Assembly (NCBI RefSeq): GCF_000259075.1
Contig: NZ_AJKI01000041.1
Location: 1-64,000, forward strand
Reading direction: 5' to 3'
Origin: Marinilabilia salmonicolor JCM 21150
Lineage (GTDB): Bacteria > Bacteroidota > Bacteroidia > Bacteroidales > Marinilabiliaceae
DNA length: 64,000 nucleotides
Every line of letters begins with the position of its first letter. Position 1 is the first letter of the stretch. The position numbers and the translations under genes were made by a program. The notes under the pieces were generated by a model. The model saw nothing but the letters and a program-made list of their open reading frames with translations. It did not search any database and was not told the DNA's origin. Below are positions 38,652 to 46,635 of the stretch, piece after piece.

Positions 38652-39161
38652 ATGAAGAAATCAATTGGAATCTTATTGACGTGTCTGCTTGTCCTGGTAG
38701 CAGGTGTAACAGCCTCTATTTTATCAAGCGTGGACATAACTCCGGCCATTGACTACATGGCCAATAACTCCCGTGAGGTTATCTCAATGGCCGCAATTCC
38801 GGCCGGAGTTATTACCTCCAGTATTACTCCGGAGATTATCCAGGACTTAAAAGTAAAATACAAGCATGTGAAGCTTGTAACGGTGGTGGTAGAACCGGAG
38901 GAAAAGGATAAAGACGGGAAGGTTATATCCGAAGCTGAGCAATATCAATTTGTTGTAAGGCGTCCCGATCGGAGCCATATCAAGATGTTACTACCATTGG
39001 CAAAAGACAGAAAGATAGATGAGTTTGCCGATAAGGCTATAAAGAACCTTGTGGTAGGTGGAGATATCGATGCCCTGGAGGATGGCATAGTTTACATGGG
39101 CGTGGTGTCGAAGCTTGAAAAGATGATTGCGCCCGCCGCCACTTTTTTAGCGAACGCGTAA
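38652..39161 (+). CDS. Tail assembly chaperone, zero-frame product
   Basis: 169 aa. It sits between tube and tape measure, where tail assembly chaperones lie, and its 3' end carries a slippery heptamer. The core (IQDLKVKYKHVKLVTVVVEP, RRPDRSHIKMLLPLAKD) is a small alpha/beta protein. Unusually the predicted N-terminus is a hydrophobic segment (MKKSIGILLTCLLVLVAGV); an internal ATG at 38787 (MAAIPAGVITSSI) would remove it and may be the true or second start. The leader contains TTTAAGCACCATTTAAAT, the phage-wide start-associated repeat. Confidence 0.75.
   Translation: MKKSIGILLTCLLVLVAGVTASILSSVDITPAIDYMANNSREVISMAAIPAGVITSSITPEIIQDLKVKYKHVKLVTVVVEPEEKDKDGKVISEAEQYQFVVRRPDRSHIKMLLPLAKDRKIDEFADKAIKNLVVGGDIDALEDGIVYMGVVSKLEKMIAPAATFLANA
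39143..39149 (+). promoter_or_regulatory. Programmed -1 frameshift site T TTT TTA
   Basis: The heptamer T TTT TTA is exactly in phase with the chaperone frame (ACT TTT TTA GCG, 39141-39152), the canonical X XXY YYZ pattern. Slippage leads into an open -1 frame of 79 codons ending just inside the tape-measure gene, the arrangement of lambda G/GT and of Mu-like phages. Confidence 0.85.
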
Positions 39162-39388
39162 AGCAATACCAAATAGAGGATCATGATATCATCCGCCAGG
39201 GTGATGCCATGATTAGACAGACTTTTCATATAGATCCTGACAAATTGGATGAAGAAAAGTGGTGTGCGCTTTACGCTGAAACCCTCTATCTGAATAAAAT
39301 TCAATTTCTAAACCTCAAAACGGCCGTTGTATCTGCGGCTGCTGCAATCTTCGGTAAGAATGGCGAACAAGACACAATGGATTCTTGA
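39149..39388 (+). CDS. -1 frame extension of the tail assembly chaperone
   Basis: The frame reads SERVKQYQIEDHDIIRQGDA and continues through RQTFHIDPDKLDEEKWCALY to NGEQDTMDS and TGA 39386-39388. It has no ATG near its beginning and no other explanation for being open. Joined at residue 166 of the zero-frame product it gives a protein of about 245 aa. It overlaps the tape-measure start by 29 bp. The extension is expected to recruit the tape measure, while the short product coats it. Confidence 0.82.
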   Translation, partial: SERVKQYQIEDHDIIRQGDAMIRQTFHIDPDKLDEEKWCALYAETLYLNKIQFLNLKTAVVSAAAAIFGKNGEQDTMDS

Positions 39389-41357
39389 ATTGGTGGACAG
39401 GTTGACCGCTCCTATGAAAGAAGTAATAGGAGCGGCCAATAAAGCCGCCGATGCCGTGGAGGATGTTGGGCAGGAAGCTGAGGAGAGCAAAAGCGCTCTT
39501 GAGGAAATGTCTGCGATTGACCTGTTCGCAGTTGCCGATAGTGTGGAAAGCCTTGCCAACCAGTTTGAGCAAATCAACGCACCTGGTGCGGCTTTCAATG
39601 CTTCACTTAAAGAGGTGGAAGCAATTACAGGAGTTACCGGAGAGGCGCTTGATGAACTGGGCTCTAAAGCAAGACAAACAGCAAAGGACTTTGGCGGAGA
39701 CGCTTCGGCCATGACGGAAAGTTACAAAAGTGTACTCTCCAGACTTGGGCCTGATATTGCCAACAACCAGGAGGCGCTCGATTTGATGGGGCGTAATATT
39801 GCGACCCTGAGTAAAACCATGGGCAATGATGCCGTAGGTTCAATGGATGCATTGACAACTGCAATGCTCCAGTTTGGCGTTGATCTTTCGGATCCATTAC
39901 AGGCGGCTGACCAGATGACCATTATGATGAACGTGATGGCTGCAGGTGCAAAAGAAGGTGCCGCAGAGGTAACCGATATTGGTTCGGCAATAAAACAAGC
40001 CGGTGTCCAGGCAAAAGATTCAAATGTTACTTTCGAAGAAACCAATGCGGCCCTACAGGCTTTGGCAAAGGGTGGTAAATATGGTTCGGAAGCCGGTGTG
40101 GCTCTCCGGAATGTATTAAGCAAAATGGCCGGTGAGGATGTGATACCCAAAGCCGCATCGGAAAAATTAAGAGCATTGGGAGTGGATTACAGTGTGGTTG
40201 CTGATAAGGCCATCCCTTTAACTGACAGATTAAGAGAATTAAGGAAAGCACAGAGTGATGGCACAATAATGGCCCAGATTTTTGGAACCGAGAATGCTGC
40301 AGCTGCAAGCATATTACTCAACTCTGTTGATGCGCAGGATGAATTGAGAACTGCTATTACAGGAACTAATACAGCAACCGAGCAGGCAGATGTGATAATG
40401 AGCGGGTACACCGAAACCATGAGCCGAGTGAGTGCCTGGTTTACCGATTTAAAAATAGGGCTCTTTGACATCACTTCTAACATCGCTCCTTTTGTTGATG
40501 GATTGGCCGGGGCCGTAACAGTTATGGCAAACATGGCCAATGCCAGAAAAGGGATCCTGTTGCTTTTCAATACGCTCAAGACAATGCCGGTGGTTGGGAA
40601 AATTGTAACGCTTGGCAGTTCCCTGGTGAGCGGTGCATTTGGCATAATGTCCACAGCGGCCAAAGCCTTTGGAGTGGCCATTATGAATATCCCGATACTT
40701 GGGTGGATTGCTGCAATTATTGCCGCGCTCATTGCGCTTGGGGCTTACTTCTGGAAAACATCAGCTACGTTCCGGGGTGTACTCATGGGCGTCTGGAACT
40801 TCATTAAAACAGCTTTTACCGGTTATTACGAATTCATCAAACAGGTTATGGAGGGAATATGGCACCTTATAAAAGGTGTGTTTAATCCGAAGAACTGGTT
40901 TGACAGTGATTATAGTTTTAGCGAGGGCTTTGACAAGGTGCTCAATGCTGCTAAAGACTACGGAACCAAGCTTGCTAAATCATTTGCCGAGGGTCGGGCT
41001 GAAGGGGAAGAAAGCTTTTACCAGGATAATCCGGATAAAATCCCCGAGGCACAAACTGCAGGCGGTACAAACAGCAAGGCTGAAAAGGCTGGTGCATCAT
41101 CCATGGCCATTAAGAACGTCTCTCCGCAGTTGTCGCCAACCGATTTGTCACCGAAGCCAACGGGTGGTTCAACAGGAGGAAATACCACTGGTGGATCCGG
41201 GGGCAGTTCTATCAAGAATATCACCCAGCGCATTGATATGAAAAACTATTTCACCATCAGTTCCGGAGGTTCCAAATCTGAGATTGACTCGGTGGCCGAA
41301 AAGGTGGTAAAAGCATTAAACGACAGATTGCGCGACGGCATGATAGCCGTTTCATAA
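39360..41357 (+). CDS. Tail tape measure protein
   Basis: 665 aa from ATG 39360 (MANKTQWILELVDRLTAPMK). A helical N-terminal half has the TMP core pattern (ASALSLRA-like repeats, e.g. KSVLSRLGPDIANNQEALDL and VALRNVLSKMAG). A hydrophobic stretch follows (about residues 440-475, ILGWIAAIIAALIALGAYFW), then a Gly/Thr/Ser-rich linker near residue 615. It sets the tail length and may reach the inner membrane at injection. The length implies a tail of roughly 100 nm at the usual 0.15 nm per residue (inference). Confidence 0.9.
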   Translation: MANKTQWILELVDRLTAPMKEVIGAANKAADAVEDVGQEAEESKSALEEMSAIDLFAVADSVESLANQFEQINAPGAAFNASLKEVEAITGVTGEALDELGSKARQTAKDFGGDASAMTESYKSVLSRLGPDIANNQEALDLMGRNIATLSKTMGNDAVGSMDALTTAMLQFGVDLSDPLQAADQMTIMMNVMAAGAKEGAAEVTDIGSAIKQAGVQAKDSNVTFEETNAALQALAKGGKYGSEAGVALRNVLSKMAGEDVIPKAASEKLRALGVDYSVVADKAIPLTDRLRELRKAQSDGTIMAQIFGTENAAAASILLNSVDAQDELRTAITGTNTATEQADVIMSGYTETMSRVSAWFTDLKIGLFDITSNIAPFVDGLAGAVTVMANMANARKGILLLFNTLKTMPVVGKIVTLGSSLVSGAFGIMSTAAKAFGVAIMNIPILGWIAAIIAALIALGAYFWKTSATFRGVLMGVWNFIKTAFTGYYEFIKQVMEGIWHLIKGVFNPKNWFDSDYSFSEGFDKVLNAAKDYGTKLAKSFAEGRAEGEESFYQDNPDKIPEAQTAGGTNSKAEKAGASSMAIKNVSPQLSPTDLSPKPTGGSTGGNTTGGSGGSSIKNITQRIDMKNYFTISSGGSKSEIDSVAEKVVKALNDRLRDGMIAVS

Positions 41358-41367
41358 AACTGATGAG

Positions 41368-42096
41368 ATGGATTTTAAGAGCCCGTTGACAAACAATATA
41401 AACCCGGCAAAGGTAGCCGCCGATTACAAGTCAGACCTAAAGAGGACTGTTCCTACAATCGACGTGGCCTACGTGGGTAAGTTATTAAGCGATGTGTTTG
41501 GTGTGGAAAGTCCCGTTTACCTGCCCACCTGGTGGCAGGGGCGGGACTACTCTCCAGCTCCTTATCCGGGACTCGAAGTTGAGGCTGATGATCCGGAGTA
41601 TGATGATGCCCCGGTGCGAATGGGGAATAAAACGTTTGGGGCCTTTTGGCTCAGAGGTGGCCGGTATATGACTTATCACTATACCGGTGAGCTCAAGGAA
41701 AAGAGTTATCCTGATTTTCTGATGCCACTGGCTTCGATTGTAGATTTCACCAGACCTAAAACGGTGAACAAAACAACCACTACCGGCGGATCAGGAACGG
41801 TAAAAGAGATTTACGGTCTTGGAGACTGGAATATTACTATTAAAGGAATCATTATTCCGGACAAAGATAATGAGGGTGCCTTTAAGACTGTGGACGGACA
41901 AATGGATATGATCCAGAAGTACCACGAGATAGCAGGCAGCATTGAGGTGGACGGGCAAATATTTGCTAAAAGGAACATCTACAGGATAACCACCGAGGAT
42001 TTATCCTTTAGTCCTGTCCAGGGACGGCCCAATATGATGCAATACACCATAGAGGCCACCAGTGATGAGGACTTGTTATTGACCGATATTTTGTAA
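41368..42096 (+). CDS. DUF6046-like tail/baseplate protein
   Basis: 242 aa, 10 bp after the tape measure. The part FLMPLASIVDFTRPKTVN followed by TTTGGSGTVKEIYGLGDWNI and IIIPDKDNEGAF is the pattern I associate with DUF6046 of Bacteroidota phages. By position it corresponds to the DNA-circularisation/baseplate-proximal protein of Mu (gpN region). The activity is unknown. Confidence 0.68.
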   Translation: MDFKSPLTNNINPAKVAADYKSDLKRTVPTIDVAYVGKLLSDVFGVESPVYLPTWWQGRDYSPAPYPGLEVEADDPEYDDAPVRMGNKTFGAFWLRGGRYMTYHYTGELKEKSYPDFLMPLASIVDFTRPKTVNKTTTTGGSGTVKEIYGLGDWNITIKGIIIPDKDNEGAFKTVDGQMDMIQKYHEIAGSIEVDGQIFAKRNIYRITTEDLSFSPVQGRPNMMQYTIEATSDEDLLLTDIL

Positions 42097-42127
42097 CTGA
42101 AATTTAATCATTTAACAATTTGACATT

Positions 42128-42358
42128 ATGACAAAGGTTAGAGCAAAATTTGAATGCGTTAGTGTACAGGATTTTCCTGAATGCGAACAGAAAGAAGTAA
42201 ACCTGATGCCAGTAATTGATGGCTCGGAGGAAAACAAGTCATTTGCCAAATTTACCCCTGCGGGTAGTTTGCAATTGACCATCAGCTATGAAACAGAGGC
42301 AAGTGGCTTCTTTGAAGAAGGTGGCCAATACTACCTGGATGTTTCAAAAGCTGAGTAG
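42128..42358 (+). CDS. Small conserved-looking tail protein, unknown
   Basis: 76 aa (MTKVRAKFECVSVQDFPECE), beta-rich and acidic. It starts 31 bp after the DUF6046-like gene and precedes the hub gene. I do not recognise the family. Such short proteins in this position are often baseplate adaptors. Confidence 0.6.
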   Translation: MTKVRAKFECVSVQDFPECEQKEVNLMPVIDGSEENKSFAKFTPAGSLQLTISYETEASGFFEEGGQYYLDVSKAE

Positions 42359-42404
42359 TAACCAATCAGCCTCGCCGCTATTCTTTTGACAGTTAAAGCC
42401 AATT

Positions 42405-43364
42405 ATGAGCACTTACGCACTATATGGAGAATTGTTTTTCCCTGCCCACAACGGTAGGCAGGCATTTAAGATAAGGCGGTTTAACCAGGTTACGACAGAG
42501 AGTAGCTGGAAGTCATTGACCGATACGGCAGAAATAACCATTCCTCGCAAGGTGAAAGATTTTGACAGGATGAATGTGAGTGAATGGTTCCGGGAAGGTG
42601 ACCCCATAGAAATATGGCTCGGCTATGATGGAAATCTCTCTCTGGAGTTTCAGGGATACATCAACAAAGTACCTGCAGGAATTCCACTGGTGATTAGTTG
42701 CGAGGATGAGATGTATCAGCTGAAGCGCTCGACGGTAAGTGTGAGTAAAGAGAATTGTTCCCTGAAAGAACTATTGCAGGCAGTTGCACCGGGATACGTG
42801 ATTGTTTGCGATGAAAGCAAAGTAATGGGGAAAGTACGATACTCAAACATGCCGGCCAGTAAAATACTTGAGGATCTCACAAAGTCAGGCATCAATTGCT
42901 GGTTTGAAGCCAAAGAGCTGCATGCCTTTGGCGCTTCCAAAAGCGATGCGGATCCGGTGGAAATATTACTGGAGAAAACAGCTGGTGAGAGCATAAAGCA
43001 AAAGGCCATTGAAGCAACAATGGTTGTGATAAGCCTTTTGCGGAAAGTTGGGAAGAAACTCAAGGTTGAGTTTGGAGACAAGGGAGCCGGAAAAAGAATC
43101 ACCAGGGAACTCAGTGGTATTACTCTCACAAAAACTGAGATGCTGAATGAAGCCAAACAAATTTACAATGAAGCCAAGCAACCGGGACTTGATGGTGACA
43201 TTACGCTTTTTGGCATTCCAAGAGTTCAGCATGGTATGAGGGTAAAACTCCGGAGCGTTTTATATCCCGAAAAGGACGGGCTGTATTACATCGATTCAGT
43301 GACTAAGACATTTTCGGAGGAGGGTTACCGGCAACAATGTAAACTTGGAGACAAAGCGGTATGA
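42405..43364 (+). CDS. Baseplate hub protein, gpD/Mu gpP-like
   Basis: 319 aa, beta-rich. GDPIEIWLGYDGNLSLEFQG and GIPLVISCEDEMYQLKRSTV resemble the late-control D/hub fold; SLKELLQAVAPGYVIVCDES and ILEDLTKSGINCWFEAKELH continue it. It is followed with a 4-bp ATGA overlap by the spike candidate, the normal hub-spike order. It probably forms the central baseplate trimer. Confidence 0.75.
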   Translation: MSTYALYGELFFPAHNGRQAFKIRRFNQVTTESSWKSLTDTAEITIPRKVKDFDRMNVSEWFREGDPIEIWLGYDGNLSLEFQGYINKVPAGIPLVISCEDEMYQLKRSTVSVSKENCSLKELLQAVAPGYVIVCDESKVMGKVRYSNMPASKILEDLTKSGINCWFEAKELHAFGASKSDADPVEILLEKTAGESIKQKAIEATMVVISLLRKVGKKLKVEFGDKGAGKRITRELSGITLTKTEMLNEAKQIYNEAKQPGLDGDITLFGIPRVQHGMRVKLRSVLYPEKDGLYYIDSVTKTFSEEGYRQQCKLGDKAV

Positions 43365-43870
43365 CATTAAAAAGTGAACTGGACGAATTTGCCGGACTGT
43401 TTAAACAGCATTTAAGAGGAGCTGTAAAAGCAACCCTCCGCTGGGTGGATGCCGAGTCTGTGGATTGGGAAAACAAAACCATGACCGCTACGGATGAGGA
43501 TGATCTTCCCTACTATGATGTTTTGCTGGGTGTGGGTATGATGGCCGTTAAACCAGTGAAAGGAACAGAATGCCTGATTGCCATACTCGAGGGAAATGAA
43601 GCCACTGCCTTTTTGCTTTATGCCAATGACGCGGAGTTGATTGAATTTAATCAGGGCTTAAATGGTGGATTCGCCAATACTCCGGAGTTGAAAACGCAAC
43701 TGGAGAAATTAACCGCAAGGGTTGACGGAATCATTGATGCTATTAACAACGGCGTTCCTGGCTCCTCCGATGGCGGGGCCGCTCTGCTTACAACTATTAA
43801 AACGGGATTGTCCTCTATCACAGACAAAGAGGACTTTTCGGAGATTGAGGATTCTAAAATAACGCACTGA
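43361..43870 (+). CDS. Putative baseplate spike protein
   Basis: 169 aa overlapping the hub gene. KATLRWVDAESVDWENKTMT and YYDVLLGVGMMAVKPVKGTE form a small beta-barrel-like module, consistent with a gpV-type OB domain; the C-terminal half is helical (QLEKLTARVDGIIDAINNG). The FKQHL residues near the N-terminus are encoded by a copy of the dispersed TTTAAA repeat (43400-43416). The assignment is mainly positional. Confidence 0.6.
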   Translation: MTLKSELDEFAGLFKQHLRGAVKATLRWVDAESVDWENKTMTATDEDDLPYYDVLLGVGMMAVKPVKGTECLIAILEGNEATAFLLYANDAELIEFNQGLNGGFANTPELKTQLEKLTARVDGIIDAINNGVPGSSDGGAALLTTIKTGLSSITDKEDFSEIEDSKITH

Positions 43871-44181
43871 TGAAGGGAGTATTATTGGACACCACTTACG
43901 ACCTGGTTGTAAGACCGAAGCTTGACAGCAAAGGTAAAATCCTGACGGGCATGGTACCGGGAAATACCACCGACCAGGAAGCGGCCATGGTTTTACAAAT
44001 GAGTCAGGGTGAACTGAAAGAAGACCCTTTGATTGGTGTGGGATTGACAAAGTTTATGCGTGGTAATTATAGTGCCACGAAAGTGGAACAAAGAATCCGC
44101 TCCCATTTCACCAGGGCCGGCATTGACTACGATGAGTACAAAGAACGAATGGAAATTAACATTAAAACGGACGGATTATGA
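43870..44181 (+). CDS. Baseplate wedge protein, gp25/gpW-like
   Basis: 103 aa. Size, position after the spike gene and the pattern GNTTDQEAAMVLQMSQGELK, with EDPLIGVGLTKFMRGNYS, fit gp25-like wedge proteins. It overlaps both neighbours by 1-4 bases, so the cluster is translationally coupled. Confidence 0.68.
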   Translation: MKGVLLDTTYDLVVRPKLDSKGKILTGMVPGNTTDQEAAMVLQMSQGELKEDPLIGVGLTKFMRGNYSATKVEQRIRSHFTRAGIDYDEYKERMEINIKTDGL

Positions 44182-44762
44182 AAGTGATTATTGATAACGG
44201 ACACGGGGTAGATACACACGGCAAGCGAAGTCCAAAATGGGCCGATGGCTCACAGCTGTTTGAGTGGGAGTTTAACCGTGACATTGCCAAAAGGCTTGCA
44301 AAGGCGCTAAAGTCAAAAGGAGTAGAATCCGTTTTGATTGTTCCGGAGCAAACCGATGTTGAGCTAAGTGAGCGGGTAAGGCGTGTTAATGAGATTTACC
44401 GACGTAATCCGGGCAGTTTCTTGGTTTCCATTCATGCCAATGCCGGCGGAGGAACCGGATGGGAAGTTTTTACCTCGGTAGGTGAAACCAGGAGCGATGA
44501 CATTGCCGAATGCTTTGTAAAGAGTGCGGAAAAGCTATTGCCCTGGATGAATATCAGGAAAGATATGACCGACGGGGACGGTGATAAGGAGGCGCAGTTC
44601 TATGTTCTGAAGCATACGCATTGTCCTGCAGTGCTCACCGAAAACCTGTTTATGGACACCGTAGAGGACTGCAGGTTTATTATGTCTGAAAAAGGAAGGC
44701 AGGTGATTACCGACCTTCATGTTGAAGCCATACTGATGGCAATAAATAAAGGTTATGCGTGA
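44178..44762 (+). CDS. N-acetylmuramoyl-L-alanine amidase (Amidase_3 endolysin)
   Basis: 194 aa Zn-dependent amidase that cuts peptidoglycan at lysis. Motifs: VIIDNGHGVDTHG (His9), LFEWEFNRDIAKRL (Glu near 29-31), FLVSIHANAGG (His86) and AVLTENLFMD (catalytic Glu155). No signal peptide, so export at lysis needs a holin. It is followed by spanin-like genes, forming a lysis cassette embedded within the baseplate genes. Confidence 0.94.
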   Translation: MKVIIDNGHGVDTHGKRSPKWADGSQLFEWEFNRDIAKRLAKALKSKGVESVLIVPEQTDVELSERVRRVNEIYRRNPGSFLVSIHANAGGGTGWEVFTSVGETRSDDIAECFVKSAEKLLPWMNIRKDMTDGDGDKEAQFYVLKHTHCPAVLTENLFMDTVEDCRFIMSEKGRQVITDLHVEAILMAINKGYA

Positions 44763-45093
44763 TATTCTGGCAACAATTCTTATTTCCCTGGGAACCGGTC
44801 TGGCCGGTCACTTCTCCGGGTGGTTCTTTGGTCGCAAGCGGCAATCAATAGAAAATATTGATATGGCCATTGCTACATGGCAAAAGGTGGTGGATAGTCT
44901 CGAAAACAGAGTTGACAAACTTCTTGACGAAGTGAATGAGCTTACCGAACAAAACCGATTGCTGAGGGATGAGATAGAATCATTGAAAGATGAGATCCGA
45001 ATCTCTAAACGCAAGAACCGGAAAATAACAACCCTTCAAAACAAAATTGCACAGTATGAGAAGCTTCTTGATGATAATGGCATTGACTATTAG
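44755..45093 (+). CDS. Inner-membrane coiled-coil protein, i-spanin-like
   Basis: 112 aa. One N-terminal membrane helix (ATILISLGTGLAGHFSGWFF) is followed by a long coiled coil (WQKVVDSLENRVDKLLDEVN and onward), as in i-spanins of the Rz type. It overlaps the amidase by 8 bp and its 3' end overlaps the lipoprotein gene by 38 bp, an Rz/Rz1-like embedded layout. A short-TM holin is an alternative. Confidence 0.72.
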   Translation: MRDILATILISLGTGLAGHFSGWFFGRKRQSIENIDMAIATWQKVVDSLENRVDKLLDEVNELTEQNRLLRDEIESLKDEIRISKRKNRKITTLQNKIAQYEKLLDDNGIDY

Positions 45094-45580
45094 TCTGGGT
45101 GCCTGCAAAACAACCAAAACCACCCTGAAAGAAGATGCGAAGAAAGAAACCACGCTTAAGGCCGATGTGAAAACCGACCTTGAGAAAATGGACAAAGCCC
45201 AAACTTTGGAGTCTGTAACTGATAAAACAGTAAGCGCAGACAGCGTGGTAACCTCTACCGTTATTGTGAAATGGTCGGAGCCCGACACGGCGGGCCGGCA
45301 GTATCCGGTAGAATCGACCTACATCAACCAAACAGCCCTGTCGAAAAAGGACAATGATATACGGGCCGAAAAGGAGGAGGAGAAAACCTCCAGTGTGGAA
45401 AAGCGCGTTACAGACAAAACGGAAAAAGAGACCGCAACCGATAAAGAAACCCGGCTAAAGGAGAAAAAGAAACCTGCCGTTTCGGGGTGGTTGGTAAAAG
45501 GTTTGATCAGCACTTTTTTCCTGGCTCTTATCGCAGGACTATACATTTATTTTAAAAAGCCTTTTAAGGCTCTGTTTTGA
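45056..45580 (+). CDS. Lipoprotein with C-terminal membrane helix, o-spanin or u-spanin candidate
   Basis: 174 aa from ATG 45056 (TTG 45047 is also in frame). The leader MRSFLMIMALTISLGAC gives a canonical lipobox with Cys17. The periplasmic part is very rich in Lys, Glu, Thr and Ser, and a C-terminal helix (WLVKGLISTFFLALIAGLYI, about residues 146-167) ends in a basic tail. Outer-membrane lipid anchor plus inner-membrane helix is the unimolecular spanin layout (phage T1 gp11 type). An upstream i-spanin-like gene also exists, so the pair may be redundant or cooperative. Confidence 0.78.
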   Translation: MRSFLMIMALTISLGACKTTKTTLKEDAKKETTLKADVKTDLEKMDKAQTLESVTDKTVSADSVVTSTVIVKWSEPDTAGRQYPVESTYINQTALSKKDNDIRAEKEEEKTSSVEKRVTDKTEKETATDKETRLKEKKKPAVSGWLVKGLISTFFLALIAGLYIYFKKPFKALF

Positions 45581-45646
45581 TGTTTGTGGTGTAGTTGGCC
45601 GCAAAAACAAACCGAAAGCAATTTAAACGGCATTTAAACGGCAAAA

Positions 45647-46225
45647 ATGGGAAGTATAAAAGCAGTTGAAGGACAAAGTTTGTTTGATGTCGCGATTCAG
45701 AGACTCGGATCGGCTGAGGCTGCTTTTGCACTTGCTACTCTAAACGGCCTTTCCATTACCGATCAACCGGTACCCGGATACACTTTACGGCTGTCGAAAA
45801 TTATCGACAACGACATTGCGGATTTCTTCAGCTTTAAAAGCTTAGTGCCAACTACGGCCGGGAGCGATCCGGTAATAAATGAACCACCGGTGATATCGGG
45901 TTCATCGTTTTTGAGAATGCCGGATCCTGACCAGGTGAAGATAGTTGAAGGCCAAAGCCTCTTTGATATCGCTATTCAGAAACTCGGATCTGCTGAGGCT
46001 GCTCTGGAGCTTGCCGTCTTAAACGGTCTTTCTCTGACCGATGAACTGACCACCGGCGAAACGTTGCAACTGCCAGGAGTAGTCAATAAGGCAGTGGCCG
46101 GCTACTTTAAAGGCAAAAACATTATCCCCGCAACCGGAGCAGCTGCAGGTGATGACGAAAGCGGTGAGCTGGTTAAAGAAGGTATTGGCTATTGGGCCAT
46201 AGGCGTTGACTTTGTTGTATCGTAA
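45647..46225 (+). CDS. Duplicated LysM-like protein
   Basis: 192 aa with two near-identical modules: VEGQSLFDVAIQRLGSAEAA (about residues 7-26) and VEGQSLFDIAIQKLGSAEAA (about 104-123), each followed by LNGLS-T and a GxTLxL strand. This is LysM-like and suggests peptidoglycan or glycan binding by a virion or lysis component. The leader contains two TTTAAAC half sites (45622-45638), a clear copy of the dispersed repeat. Confidence 0.75.
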   Translation: MGSIKAVEGQSLFDVAIQRLGSAEAAFALATLNGLSITDQPVPGYTLRLSKIIDNDIADFFSFKSLVPTTAGSDPVINEPPVISGSSFLRMPDPDQVKIVEGQSLFDIAIQKLGSAEAALELAVLNGLSLTDELTTGETLQLPGVVNKAVAGYFKGKNIIPATGAAAGDDESGELVKEGIGYWAIGVDFVVS

Positions 46226-46244
46226 CAATACAAATAGTAGCAGG

Positions 46245-46469
46245 ATGTTATCACAGATAGCTATAATGATTTTCGGAGCTTCAGCAATTTGGTTTGTAAG
46301 CAGAAAAGAGCAATGGAAAAGATGGGGGTATATACTGGGAATGCTCGGGCAGCCTTTTTGGATCTGGACTACCATTCAAAATGAACAATGGGGAATATTG
46401 ATTATGACAATGGTTTATGCCTATTCATGGGCCCAGGGAATCTATTATTACTGGATTAAACGCGGGTAA
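46245..46469 (+). CDS. Small membrane protein, possible holin
   Basis: 74 aa from ATG 46245 (MLSQIAIMIFGASAIWFVSR). Three hydrophobic segments separated by short charged turns and a basic C-terminus (YYWIKRG). Location near the amidase and spanins makes a holin plausible, but no family is recognised. Confidence 0.62.
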   Translation: MLSQIAIMIFGASAIWFVSRKEQWKRWGYILGMLGQPFWIWTTIQNEQWGILIMTMVYAYSWAQGIYYYWIKRG

Positions 46470-46473
46470 GCAA

Positions 46474-46635
46474 ATGCTTATGAGTAATGCCGAAATAATA
46501 ACAGAGAGATACGAGTATTGTGGTTTCTGCACCTGCAGTAACTGCCCCTTAGCTTTTGTGTGCTATTCGGACAATGAGAACTCGTTAACCTTTTTCAAAC
46601 TATCGCAAAAATGGCAAGAACAATCACAGAAATAA
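46474..46635 (+). CDS. Cysteine-rich mini-protein
   Basis: 53 aa from ATG 46474. The pattern EYCGFCTCSNCPLAFVC gives five cysteines in a short span, a possible zinc-binding knuckle. It overlaps the next gene by 25 bp and is 4 bp after the previous one. Function unknown. Confidence 0.5.
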   Translation: MLMSNAEIITERYEYCGFCTCSNCPLAFVCYSDNENSLTFFKLSQKWQEQSQK

